The notes below the pieces were generated by a model. It saw only the letters and a program-made list of their open reading frames with translations, had not been told where the DNA came from and searched no databases. A program made the translations under genes and the position numbers. A DNA stretch of 64,000 nucleotides from Cymbomonas tetramitiformis (lineage: Eukaryota > Chlorophyta > Pyramimonadophyceae > Pyramimonadales > Pyramimonadaceae), in assembly GCA_001247695.2 (NCBI GenBank), contig LGRX02029181.1:22761-86760 (forward strand), in the 5' to 3' direction. Shown in pieces: positions 8,470 through 16,694 of this stretch (positions within the stretch are counted from its first letter, which is position 1; every line of letters begins with the position of its first letter).

Positions 8470-9786
8470 TTACGTAGTAAAGGCGAGTTCGCCTTGCGGG
8501 TCGTCGGCTTGATACTCTGACGGTGTACCGGATCGGGGCGAGTCGGCTGTGCCTAACTGAATACCGGTCGCATCGTCAGCGTCAGCGTCAGCGTCGGCGT
8601 CAGCGTCAGTTTCAACAGCATAGATATACACCTTTGCTAAGGTCTCAGACTCAGAATATTCACTCAGTGACCAGTCATATCCCGCATTGTTTAAGGGAGC
8701 GTCAAGTATGGCTTCAAGGTCCTCGATATCACATATGGTAACTGTGCTTTCACGAATCAAAGCTGCGTTTTGCTTCTGAAAAAGTTCTAACTGCTTACTA
8801 ACACGTTCCAACTCGGACTCAAGCTGTTTTTTACTGCCTTTACGGCTGGTGCTCGCGGTTGCTGCTGGGTTGAGATGGGCTGCCTCTAACTCGGCAATGC
8901 GAGCGTCCTTGGACGCGACTTGTTTTGTAAGGTCAGCAATAGCAGCTACCTGCCCTTCGACTCTGCTCTGCAGTCCCTGAGCTTTATAAAAGCCCTCAAG
9001 AACCTCTTCTGAAGTATGCCCATCAAGGTCGTTGTACTCAAGCTCAGACTCAAGTTCAATCACACGGTTCGCTTTCAGTGCTAGCTCAGCCTCAAGCTCA
9101 GACACACGCTGTAAGCTAACGATGCGTGCTGCCTGTGCTGGAATGTCACCGTCAGTTACTGAAGGGGCTTTGGAGGACTGTGGTGTCACTTGTCGTGACC
9201 TAGGCACTTTCTTCTGAACACCAGCGACTGGGCTAAGTTTGGCTCTGGCGAATTGTGTAGTCAAGTTGTCGACTGGGGCCGCCTGTTCTTGAAAATAGTC
9301 ACTGCGAGACTGTTGGTAGCTCTGGACGAATGAGTCGCACTCAGCCCCTAACCTTTTCAAAGAGTTCAAGTCACTCGCTTCAAAGGCCTTCTCGCGATCC
9401 GAAGCCAGTGCTGCGATATAGCACGGCTTTGTGACATGGAAAGCCATGGTGTCACAGATACTTTCTAACACTTCAGGGTCATTCGAAGCTTTCAACCGCC
9501 GGCACTGGTCGACATACGCCTCTCCACCACCCTCAATAGATGCGACAACACGGCACGTAGCCTCGTGGTGCTCTTCCATGCAGTGAAAAGACCCGCTGCA
9601 AACTTTTCTCGTGCAACGAATCCACGTGTTTTTAACAAACTTCCAGGTGCCGCATGTCGCTTTTCCAACCGGACCGGCACGAGCAATATACGGGCATATG
9701 AATTGTTCTAGCGGTCTCCACACTTGCCCACGGCTGTCGGGCAACTCACTGACAATTTCGTAAGCGTTTGATGCAACGGCAGACAT
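8470..9786 (-). CDS. Cys-rich N-terminus / long coiled-coil protein
   Basis: 438 residues from MSAVASNAYEIVS (9786); the upstream in-frame extension to 9942 enters repeat DNA and is not believed. The N-terminal ~90 residues carry several Cys and His (CPYIAR, CGTWKFVKNTWIRCTRKVCSGSFHCMEEHH spread over residues ~28-78), suggesting a metal-binding or disulphide-rich domain. Residues ~215-355 form heptad-rich coiled coil (SELEAELALKANRVIELESE). The C-terminus is acidic, with an Asp-Ala repeat (DADADADADADAD) encoded by a 'gtcagcgtcagc' microsatellite. The architecture suggests a structural or scaffold protein. No family is recognised, and membership of the PLV is inferred only from position. Confidence 0.55.
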   Translation of the reverse strand: MSAVASNAYEIVSELPDSRGQVWRPLEQFICPYIARAGPVGKATCGTWKFVKNTWIRCTRKVCSGSFHCMEEHHEATCRVVASIEGGGEAYVDQCRRLKASNDPEVLESICDTMAFHVTKPCYIAALASDREKAFEASDLNSLKRLGAECDSFVQSYQQSRSDYFQEQAAPVDNLTTQFARAKLSPVAGVQKKVPRSRQVTPQSSKAPSVTDGDIPAQAARIVSLQRVSELEAELALKANRVIELESELEYNDLDGHTSEEVLEGFYKAQGLQSRVEGQVAAIADLTKQVASKDARIAELEAAHLNPAATASTSRKGSKKQLESELERVSKQLELFQKQNAALIRESTVTICDIEDLEAILDAPLNNAGYDWSLSEYSESETLAKVYIYAVETDADADADADADDATGIQLGTADSPRSGTPSEYQADDPQGELAFTT

Positions 9787-9889
9787 TTTAAAGATCGTAA
9801 AAAGATGGTTATACCTTGCAAAATGAGTGCGAAAAGCTGTGCTCAAACAGTGAGTGTCGGACTGGAGATACTTTTCGTTACAAGTCAAC

Positions 9890-10260
9890 CTGATGATTAT
9901 CATCACCGTCGTCATCACCTTTGTGATTACCCACGTCATCACCTACTGGTCACGTCACCGACCACCTCTGTCAGTGCCGGTCACCTACTGGTCACGTTCT
10001 GCATGATCGCGATCAGTGCCGATCACCTACTGGTCACGTTCTGGATGATCGCGAAAAGTGCCGGTCACTTACTGGTCACATTCTGGATGATCGCGAACAG
10101 TGCCGCACGTTCTGATGATGTGTAAATCAATCTTATGACCAGTAGGCGACCGGCATTGAAAGAAATGGCCGGTAACGTGACCAGTAAATGACGACCTAGG
10201 TCATCACAAAGGTGATGACGGGGTCAGATCGTAGATGACGACGTGGATGAGATATTTTAG
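9890..10260. repeat. 42-bp tandem repeats inside a long imperfect inverted repeat
   Basis: Units beginning 'gtgccggtcacctactggtc' start at 9974, 10016, 10058 and 10100, exactly 42 bp apart (three full copies and a partial). They are flanked by an inverted pair: 'gtcatcacctttgtgattac' at 9912-9931 and its near reverse complement at 10199-10219. 'ctactggtcac' and 'gtgaccagta' also pair across the block. It could form an extended hairpin or bind proteins as an origin. No coding role. Confidence 0.8.
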
Positions 10261-10261
10261 A

Positions 10262-10612
10262 CGTCGGAGATGACAAGGAAAAAATCGGGAGTGTTTTTTT
10301 TCGCGATTTTGTGTTTTGGGATTTTTTCACTCTGAAAAAAAGGTAGAGAAAAAATGAAAACATTTCGCGATCTGCAGGCTGCAGTTTTTGACGTTTTAAG
10401 GCTCTGTTTTCGCCCATTTTTTGGCAGTATTTTTCGCGGGTGTCATAAAGTGAGATTGATCTATTTAGTAATATTAAGTTCCACTTTATGACAAACCCAT
10501 ATGGGCCATTTAGGGTTTAAAATCTCCGGCTCAATTTTTTGCGATTTTGACATTTTAAAGTCATTTTTTGAGTTTTTCGATCATGTTTGAGCAACTTTTG
10601 ACCTTACACCAT
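10262..10612. other. AT-rich low-complexity intergenic DNA
   Basis: Stretches of T-runs broken by repeated 'gcgatttt' words, with no credible gene. A 53-bp dyad element lies at 10441-10493. Confidence 0.6.
10441..10493. promoter_or_regulatory. 53-bp dyad element, TGTCATA type
   Basis: Starts TGTCATAAAGTG and ends CACTTTATGACA, with a central 'ctatttagtaatatt'. Same layout as the elements in the TIRs and at 14568. Confidence 0.7.
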
Positions 10613-10613
10613 T

Positions 10614-10664
10614 TGTTCCGAACCAGGGCTTAATACTATAGTAATATAACCTCACATTGGAACA
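10614..10664. promoter_or_regulatory. 51-bp dyad element, TGTTCC type
   Basis: TGTTCC...GGAACA ends, with the core TTAATACTATAGTAATATA. The first of two tandem copies upstream of the small basic gene and the Prim-Pol gene. Confidence 0.75.
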
Positions 10665-10762
10665 CTATATCGGTCATTTTGGGGCCAAAAAACGTCGGGC
10701 GTGATTTTTTGCGTTTTTTTTACTTTTGACCAATTTTTTGCGATTTTTGACCTCGGAGCCTT

Positions 10763-10813
10763 TGTTCCAAACCGGGAATTAATACTATAGTAATATATCC
10801 TTACTTTGGAACA
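10763..10813. promoter_or_regulatory. 51-bp dyad element, TGTTCC type
   Basis: Same 51-bp unit, with ends TGTTCCAAACC / TTTGGAACA, 44 bp before the ATG at 10857. The likely promoter region of the following genes. Confidence 0.78.
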
Positions 10814-10856
10814 TGAATAAACAACTTAAAGCTTATAATGTATGTATATATCAATA

Positions 10857-11042
10857 ATGGCTCGTAGCGAAGCCTTGAAAGTCGCTCAAAAACGGTATAG
10901 AGAGATGCATGTTGAGCGGACAAGAGAGGTCACAAGAAAGTGTTCGAGGACGTTTTACGCCCTTCATAAAAATGAGTTAAACGCCAAGAGACGAGAAAAG
11001 TATAGGCTGAGGAGGGATTCAGAAAAAATCTCAGGTGCATAG
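10857..11042 (+). CDS. Small very basic protein
   Basis: 61 residues from MARSEALKV; an ATG at 10842 is also in frame, but 10857 follows an A/T-rich leader ('tatatatcaata') as other genes here do. It is rich in Arg/Lys/Glu with a repeated R-E/K-x-R-x-x-Y-R pattern (KRYREMHVERTREV, KRREKYRLRRDSE). This suggests a nucleic-acid-binding helix rather than an enzyme. It precedes the Prim-Pol gene by 67 bp. Confidence 0.5.
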   Translation: MARSEALKVAQKRYREMHVERTREVTRKCSRTFYALHKNELNAKRREKYRLRRDSEKISGA

Positions 11043-11109
11043 ATTTTTTCCTTTCGTCCAAGTCTATAAACTACTTAAAGAAAACAATTGTACAAGTATA
11101 TAAGAAATC

Positions 11110-13896
11110 ATGGCGACGCTATCCAATCCTACTTATGATGACACTCTTGTCCTCAAAAATATGATTAAGCACAAGTTATGGAAAAACTCAAAAGAACCAA
11201 TGACGTCCAACTTTTACAACGATAAGAAAGTTCAATTTGTAGGAATTGAATCTTGTAAATCCTACAACGTTGGTCTCTTTGGAGGCAAAGTGAACAACAT
11301 CATTGTGGTTGATTTGGACTCACACAAGTGGGATTTGAAAACACATCCTTGGGTGAAAAAGTTCGGACAAGCTCTTAGGAAGTTTGATACATACACCGTC
11401 AAAACATGTAGTGGAGGATACCATTTGTACTTTTTGTATGACGATGACTTCGCCGACAAGAAGAATAGCTCGATCGGGATTGATGTGTTGAGCAATGGAA
11501 CGTACATCGTGGCACCTCATTCACACATATATAATATCAAAAAGAACATCATTCATAAGGATTACACCGTATACCATGACACATCCATCAAGCCGATACC
11601 CGAAGACTTGAAGCAATTCTTGTTTGAACACATTTACACATCCAACTCACAAAAAAATGAAAAGACCGGAAAGTATGAAATTAAACCTAAAAAGGAATTT
11701 AAATATGAAGGAGACGTGCATTACAACTTAAGCAATAAGAACATTGATAATATATTGGACATGTTGCCTAACAAGATCATCGATAATTTCGGAGATTTTT
11801 TTAAATTCACCACCGCCATGAAAGGATTGAACCAATATGACAAGTGGGATGCATTTTGCAAAACCAAACCTAACTATCACCAAGATACCAACAATCAAAC
11901 TTGGAATTCATGTAAGCCCAATGGCGACTTTGATGCCATCGGGTGGCTCTTATCTAGGAATGGGAACATCATTAATTATCACAAAATGAAACCGACACCC
12001 AAAAATACCACCAAGCCACATGTAATTTGGAATCGGAAGTACCTTCAAAAAACTAGAGGTGAAGACATCTATGAGGTTGGTAGATCGTACATCATGAAAT
12101 CAAAACCCGGAACTTCCAAAACTACAAGTGTAAGGGACCATATTGCTCACAACAACCTTAATTTTATAGTCATAGTTTCGAGAGTGACTTTGGGAGAAAC
12201 AATACACCAAACCTTTAATGAGAGCGGAGTTGAATGCAAATTTTACAAGAATGAAGAGGACATACAAAGGGGAGATAATATCGTGATACAAGTTGATAGC
12301 CTTGCAAAATTGAGAAGATTAGACCTGAGTGGGTACACAATATTTATCGATGAGTTCAATTCACTATTGAAGTACGTTATTGGTAGTGAGACATTGAACG
12401 CTAGGCGGGTCGATGTGTGGGTCAGATTGAAACAAGTATTGAATGATTGTAAGAACTACATAGCGGTTGACGGCGATATAAGTGACCGATGCATGAAATA
12501 TATGAATTTAGTGAACAAACCATACACATACATACGTAATAAACAAAACCATTATGATCAAGTGAAGATAAAAGAAATTCAAAGTGAGCATCAATTTAGG
12601 GAATTAATCAAATCACAACCAAACGGGTATATAGTTGCATGTGACTCTAAAAAAATCGCCACAAAGTTGCACAAGTATTTGATAGTGCACCATCCCGATG
12701 TAGTAGTAATAACCGACGAGACCGACAAGTTACCCGATTTTAACACAACTCCAAGAATCATATTCAGCCCAAAAGTTATGTATGGTATAGATAGCAACAA
12801 TGACAAAATGAGACCCGTATTTGGTTATTACAAAGAACATACGATCGATCCTCTTGGTATGAGTCAACAAATTCAACGTGAAAGAAACATCACGGAGGTG
12901 TACATCTTCTTCTATAATAAAAGGTACAAGTGTAAGCCTTTTACTCTTGAACAAGTGAGACAGGCTTACAAAGATACCAATCAGTTTGGATACGACCTTT
13001 TCGACAATCCATTAGTACCAAAAGTATTGAATGAAGAGTACTTTGACTTTCTAGTCGAGTACATTTACGAGAAGCAATGTTATAGCACAAACAAGTTTGC
13101 TCACTTCATCCAAATTATGCAAGAACAAGGCTTTGTGTTCGAGTTTCCTTATGTGAAGAATAGAAGGACAAAATGGGAAGATGCCGAGGACGACCTTGCT
13201 AAGGACTTTGACCCTGAAGGTTGTGAAAAGTGGTCGAGAATTCATGAGATATTGCAAGTACCAAAGGAGCATTTGAACACATATAGAAAGTACTACACAA
13301 CGGACTATGAATTAAAGAAACACTTTGCGGCTTCGAAGCACTTTTGGCTACATGATAAAGAGCATATGTATGAAAGAGTACAAAGTGCCGATGATTTCGT
13401 GGTGAACATAGTAACATGTACCAATATGAGAATATTATTACTCAAAGAACTTCAAGAACTAGTTGGAATCGAGGACAAGTGTACCATCGATGCACAAAGA
13501 GCATTGACACCGGAAGAAAGCGAAGAGTTCAACAAGAAGTATAAACAAATCTTTAGCAAGACCGGAAAAGATTTTGACTTAACAACGGAGTTGCAATGCA
13601 ATGCAATGCTAAATAAGATGTACCATGCATTGTTCGGAGATGGGTTCACCATCGGAAAAAGGAAGAGGAGCAAAGAGAAGTTAGGATATGTGTATACGGT
13701 GGAATCTGAGTTCTTAGAAGAACAAAGACAATTATTAGAATTTCGATCACCCGGCCTGTTTAAGGAGTATGGATTGTTCAATGGAGAGTACCAATTCATT
13801 GACGATGAAGAATCTGAAGAAGAAAGGATATCAAGGAAACGTGTTGAGCTGTGGGACCATTTAGTATCAAGAAAGATACACCCAATAGTATTATAA
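11110..13896 (+). CDS. Prim-Pol primase fused to a superfamily 2-like helicase
   Basis: A 928-residue replication protein. Residues ~20-180 form an archaeo-eukaryotic Prim-Pol domain: the metal-binding VVDLDSHK near 66, SGGYHLYFL near 102, and IDVLSNGTYIVAPHSH near 125-140. Residues ~210-290 resemble a PriCT-type linker (KFTTAMKGLNQYDKWDAF, GDFDAIGWLLSR). A P-loop follows near 333-340 (KPGTSKTT, with Ser where Gly is usual) and an acidic motif II FIDEFNSLL near 412. The helicase body resembles herpesvirus-type origin-binding helicases more than the SF3 helicases common in this virus group, although this comparison was made by eye. It would prime and unwind the element during replication alongside PolB. 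A 51-bp dyad follows its stop. Confidence 0.82.
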   Translation: MATLSNPTYDDTLVLKNMIKHKLWKNSKEPMTSNFYNDKKVQFVGIESCKSYNVGLFGGKVNNIIVVDLDSHKWDLKTHPWVKKFGQALRKFDTYTVKTCSGGYHLYFLYDDDFADKKNSSIGIDVLSNGTYIVAPHSHIYNIKKNIIHKDYTVYHDTSIKPIPEDLKQFLFEHIYTSNSQKNEKTGKYEIKPKKEFKYEGDVHYNLSNKNIDNILDMLPNKIIDNFGDFFKFTTAMKGLNQYDKWDAFCKTKPNYHQDTNNQTWNSCKPNGDFDAIGWLLSRNGNIINYHKMKPTPKNTTKPHVIWNRKYLQKTRGEDIYEVGRSYIMKSKPGTSKTTSVRDHIAHNNLNFIVIVSRVTLGETIHQTFNESGVECKFYKNEEDIQRGDNIVIQVDSLAKLRRLDLSGYTIFIDEFNSLLKYVIGSETLNARRVDVWVRLKQVLNDCKNYIAVDGDISDRCMKYMNLVNKPYTYIRNKQNHYDQVKIKEIQSEHQFRELIKSQPNGYIVACDSKKIATKLHKYLIVHHPDVVVITDETDKLPDFNTTPRIIFSPKVMYGIDSNNDKMRPVFGYYKEHTIDPLGMSQQIQRERNITEVYIFFYNKRYKCKPFTLEQVRQAYKDTNQFGYDLFDNPLVPKVLNEEYFDFLVEYIYEKQCYSTNKFAHFIQIMQEQGFVFEFPYVKNRRTKWEDAEDDLAKDFDPEGCEKWSRIHEILQVPKEHLNTYRKYYTTDYELKKHFAASKHFWLHDKEHMYERVQSADDFVVNIVTCTNMRILLLKELQELVGIEDKCTIDAQRALTPEESEEFNKKYKQIFSKTGKDFDLTTELQCNAMLNKMYHALFGDGFTIGKRKRSKEKLGYVYTVESEFLEEQRQLLEFRSPGLFKEYGLFNGEYQFIDDEESEEERISRKRVELWDHLVSRKIHPIVL

Positions 13897-13947
13897 AGTT
13901 CCAAACCAAGGATTAATACTAGAGTAATATAATCTCATTTTGGAACA
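13897..13947. promoter_or_regulatory. 51-bp dyad element between convergent genes
   Basis: AGTTCC...GGAACA ends with the core TTAATACTAGAGTAATATA. It sits one base after the Prim-Pol stop codon and just before the stop of the minus-strand methyltransferase. A position between two 3' ends points to termination or a shared boundary role. Confidence 0.75.
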
Positions 13948-14573
13948 AGACTAATAATCAATTCACGAGGTATACTATACACATTCTCAACCTTTCCTCT
14001 ACCGATCCCATGTGATGCACATGAGCTTTGACCAAATTGAGCCGACTTCATATGCTTCCCATATGTCTTCATTCCATCACACGGTGTGCTGTGTTTGAAA
14101 CACATCTTCAGATCTAATCCCTTCCGGTTAGTCCATATGTTAGTTGCCTTTCTATACTCAAATCCATATTGACAATAACAACACGTGTGTATGTATTTGT
14201 GCATATCTTCCATGACAGGCCTATGTCTCATCAAACCACCGTCGGCGGGGTTCTCAATGTACCAATACGTAGGTTTAAAGTAGTCAATGATTTGCAGTGT
14301 TCTTTTAACTATACTATCAGCCAAGGCTAGATTCCGTGGGCTACGTCTCTTTGCCTTACTATACTCGGTGCATGGCGGAGATGCCCAGATCATATCAAAG
14401 TGCTTTGGTGGATATACGGTGTAATCCCAGCTTAGAATGTCCACGACATGAGTTGGATCATGATCGGGCAGTATATCCACCGATACAATTTCGCAATTTT
14501 TATAGATTTCCTTAAGTACTTTGCTGACCGATGCCGTCCCGGAGAATAGCTCTAAGATACGTGTCGGTGTCAT
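13935..14573 (-). CDS. Compact cytosine-5 DNA methyltransferase
   Basis: 212 residues. Motif I ILELFSGTASVS is at 6-16, motif IV ASPPCTEYS holds the catalytic Cys at 68, and motif VI YIENP is near 105-109. It is shorter than typical Dcm/HhaI enzymes (~300-400 residues). The region between motifs VIII and X is reduced to a Cys/His-containing stretch (CCYCQYGFEYRKATNIW), so its target recognition part is minimal. This resembles the short methyltransferases carried by some phages. It is transcribed towards the Prim-Pol gene, and a 53-bp dyad element overlaps its start. Confidence 0.85.
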   Translation of the reverse strand: MTPTRILELFSGTASVSKVLKEIYKNCEIVSVDILPDHDPTHVVDILSWDYTVYPPKHFDMIWASPPCTEYSKAKRRSPRNLALADSIVKRTLQIIDYFKPTYWYIENPADGGLMRHRPVMEDMHKYIHTCCYCQYGFEYRKATNIWTNRKGLDLKMCFKHSTPCDGMKTYGKHMKSAQFGQSSCASHGIGRGKVENVYSIPRELIISLVPK

Positions 14574-14619
14574 AATTAGAGATTGATATATATAGTAAAT
14601 TAAATCTCACTTTATGACA
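14568..14619. promoter_or_regulatory. Dyad element, TGTCATA type, at the methyltransferase start
   Basis: TGTCATAATTAGAG...CTTTATGACA with a central 'atatatagtaaat', 52 bp long. Its left end overlaps the first codons of the minus-strand methyltransferase, so it is in promoter position. Confidence 0.72.
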
Positions 14620-14648
14620 ACCTATAGACATGTACTATGACTTAGACT

Positions 14649-15626
14649 CTATAATGGCTGATTAGAAACAATCTTTCCGGGAACAATTTCCGATTGTTCC
14701 TTTTGTTGCCGTTGACTTGGAAGAATAAACTCGTTGAAGTTTTTTCTGAACATACTTGGGTGACACTCCTTCTTTGCCAAATCGATAAAGAGAAAGTCAT
14801 ATCTATCTTGGACTGCTTGATTGAAGACATCATAGAACTCTTCGGGAGTTACCTCACCGCCAAGCTCTTGAGAAATCTGTTTCAGCTCATCTTGATTTTT
14901 CGTCTTCATAAGTAGGATGTGGGTCAGGTTTGATCTTATAGCTCGTTGTAGTCCCGCTCCATTGCTTGTGTATGCTTGTGTGGCGAAAAGGAGTGAGCAG
15001 CCGATCGAGCCCATGTTCTTTGTTTTACCTTTGTGTCTATGACTTATCACGAAACGCCCCAATCCCGATTTGGGCCTGAACACGGGTGAGTCTAAACAAT
15101 CATCGAAAAATATTGCTACAGATGGTGGTCTATTGGTAACCTTGTATTTGTATTGTGGTGGAGCAATGTTATCGTTTTCGTCGGCAAACTCCAAAAGTAA
15201 ATCAGCGGGTATTTCGTACACACTCATTTCACTCTTGTGTAACATGTCCATGAGTCTTTTATAACGTTTTGTTTTTTCAACATATGATTCATATTCAAGG
15301 GCTTCTTCATCTAAAATGTTTTCAATCTGAGGTATCACGTCTATCTCCGGTTCAAGGACATCACTCTCGTCTAAAGGAAGGTCTTCAAAATAGTGTTTGT
15401 TATTCTCATATGTCGGCGACACCAATATAATTCTCTCCAATGCATTGTTATATTGCATTAACCGTAGTAAATGAGTAAGGCTTGTTGTTTTAGCACCACC
15501 GCGTTTGGAATTTGCAAGTGTTACCATCGGTAATTGAATAAAGTCGTCCGGAGTCTCGATCGGAAAAGCACTCCTCTTAGGAATCTTAATATTGTAATTC
15601 TTATCTTTGAGTCTTTGAAACTGCAT
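14649..15626 (-). CDS. A32/FtsK-HerA type genome packaging ATPase
   Basis: A 325-residue ATPase that would pump DNA into the capsid. The Walker A-like loop ANSKRGGAKTTS is at about 38-49. Walker B AIFFDDCLDS at 171-180, with paired acidic residues, is typical of poxvirus A32-like packaging ATPases. A later sensor-like segment (SLLFATQAYTSNGAGLQRAIRSNLTHIL) is present. A TATAGTAT motif abuts the ATG on the coding strand. The C-terminal ~20 residues are encoded across a 21-bp palindrome (14680-14700) of a type repeated elsewhere in the element. It forms a close pair with the gene at 15630-16106 (3 bp between them). Confidence 0.85.
   Translation of the reverse strand: MQFQRLKDKNYNIKIPKRSAFPIETPDDFIQLPMVTLANSKRGGAKTTSLTHLLRLMQYNNALERIILVSPTYENNKHYFEDLPLDESDVLEPEIDVIPQIENILDEEALEYESYVEKTKRYKRLMDMLHKSEMSVYEIPADLLLEFADENDNIAPPQYKYKVTNRPPSVAIFFDDCLDSPVFRPKSGLGRFVISHRHKGKTKNMGSIGCSLLFATQAYTSNGAGLQRAIRSNLTHILLMKTKNQDELKQISQELGGEVTPEEFYDVFNQAVQDRYDFLFIDLAKKECHPSMFRKNFNEFILPSQRQQKEQSEIVPGKIVSNQPL
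14680..14700. repeat. 21-bp palindrome inside the ATPase 3' end
   Basis: GGAACAATT-TCC-GATTGTTCC, nearly the same as the two palindromes in each TIR, here within the last codons of the ATPase gene. Confidence 0.8.
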
Positions 15627-15629
15627 ATA

Positions 15630-16106
15630 CTATAGACTTAAAAATAGAGATGAGTAGGCTTTGTCATATCCCGGTTCCATCTCAGCGTCTCGTTTTCGAG
15701 GTGGTGGTGATTGAGATGCAACTCGGCTTTGTTTACGTCTGGTAGACTTTCTAACAATCACTTCAGGTTCGGGTTCTGATTCAGAGCTATCAGATTCAAC
15801 GATGACTACCTGCTTTTTCGGTTTCTTCTTAGGGGCTTTTGGTTTCTTGACAACGACATGTTCTACTTCCGGTTCCGAGATTGATTCTTCGGGTTGCTTT
15901 TCGGGTTCGGGAATAGGTTTAATTGTAGCCTTTTTAATCGTCTCTTGGGCTTCGGTAACTTTTTGAGATTCCTTAAGTTGAGCGGCCATTTTGATATCTT
16001 GCTTTTGTTTGGCTTTGGCTTGGCGAGTGGCAAGAGCTTTCTCCCTCATTTTCGCAAGGCGTTCAAGTGTATCTGGATCGGTAATTTTCTGACCTTTAAC
16101 TGGCAT
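15630..16106 (-). CDS. Highly charged, disordered protein
   Basis: 158 residues. The N-terminal ~60 residues are Lys/Ala/Gln-rich helix (MREKALATRQAKAKQKQD). The middle is Pro/Glu/Lys-rich (PKAPKKKPKKQ), with an acidic Ser-Glu stretch (ESDSSESEPEPE) and a basic tail (RKSTRRKQSR). It looks like a DNA-condensing or core protein, but no family is recognised. A TATAGTTA motif lies just before the ATG. It is divergent from the gene at 16227, with a 51-bp dyad element between them. Confidence 0.6.
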   Translation of the reverse strand: MPVKGQKITDPDTLERLAKMREKALATRQAKAKQKQDIKMAAQLKESQKVTEAQETIKKATIKPIPEPEKQPEESISEPEVEHVVVKKPKAPKKKPKKQVVIVESDSSESEPEPEVIVRKSTRRKQSRVASQSPPPRKRDAEMEPGYDKAYSSLFLSL

Positions 16107-16156
16107 TAAGTAACTATAAGATAACCTAAGAAATAAAATTTCTTGATGTGAGTTAG

Positions 16157-16207
16157 TGTTCCAAAGTGAGATTATATTACTCTAGTATTAATCCTCAGTT
16201 TGGAACT
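16157..16207. promoter_or_regulatory. 51-bp dyad element between divergent genes
   Basis: TGTTCCAAAGTGAG...TTTGGAACT, inverse orientation of the usual form, core TATTACTCTAGTATTAAT. It lies between the divergent starts at 16106 and 16227, so it is in promoter position for one or both. Confidence 0.77.
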
Positions 16208-16226
16208 TTTATATGAGATATAATAT

Positions 16227-16676
16227 ATGACTAAAGAGACTTGGATTGCGAAACTGAAACTGTGTGCTCAAGAGTATAGACGAGAACATGGAATTAAAAA
16301 GAGACCTGGTAAGATGACACAAGGAGAGAAACTTAAAAGCTTACGAGGTCGTCCAGTTGTCAAGAAGACATCAAACAAAAGTAGAACCGCCTTAGACCAC
16401 GGTACTCCTAGCGGTCAACCAATTTACCAGCAGCCAATAAAGGACCCTGCCTTACCGACTAAAGCCCCACGAAGAATAGCACCGATTATGGTAGCACCTT
16501 TGGACAAATCAAGTACTGGTACAATAACGGGTGACCCAGTATTTCAACGGTCTAATGCAGAATATACGGGTGTTGGCAATTATCGTAAAGCCGTTGATAA
16601 TATTGAAAAGCGTATCAAAATGAAAAAACAAATGAGGCGTGAAAAACGTCGAAAAGCGGACGTCACAAAAATATAA
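16227..16676 (+). CDS. Basic protein of unknown function
   Basis: 149 residues with Lys/Arg-rich ends (KKRPGKMTQGEKLK near the start, KKQMRREKRRKADV at the end) and a Pro-rich middle (PTKAPRRIAPIMVAP). No enzyme motif was seen. It lies 18 bp upstream of the polymerase gene and is probably co-transcribed. Possible virion core or DNA-binding protein; terminal-protein function is conceivable but unproven. Confidence 0.55.
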   Translation: MTKETWIAKLKLCAQEYRREHGIKKRPGKMTQGEKLKSLRGRPVVKKTSNKSRTALDHGTPSGQPIYQQPIKDPALPTKAPRRIAPIMVAPLDKSSTGTITGDPVFQRSNAEYTGVGNYRKAVDNIEKRIKMKKQMRREKRRKADVTKI

Positions 16677-16694
16677 TTTATATAGTATAGGACG

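Noticed and set aside
7418..9942. A prokaryotic-style operon or CRISPR-associated cluster
   Set aside because: No Cas or bacterial motifs; the 42-bp repeats at 9974-10099 have no spacers between them, so this is not a CRISPR array.
13452..13904. 150-residue minus-strand ORF opposite the Prim-Pol 3' end
   Set aside because: Antisense to a well-supported coding region; Ser/Asn-rich composition expected from the reverse frame.
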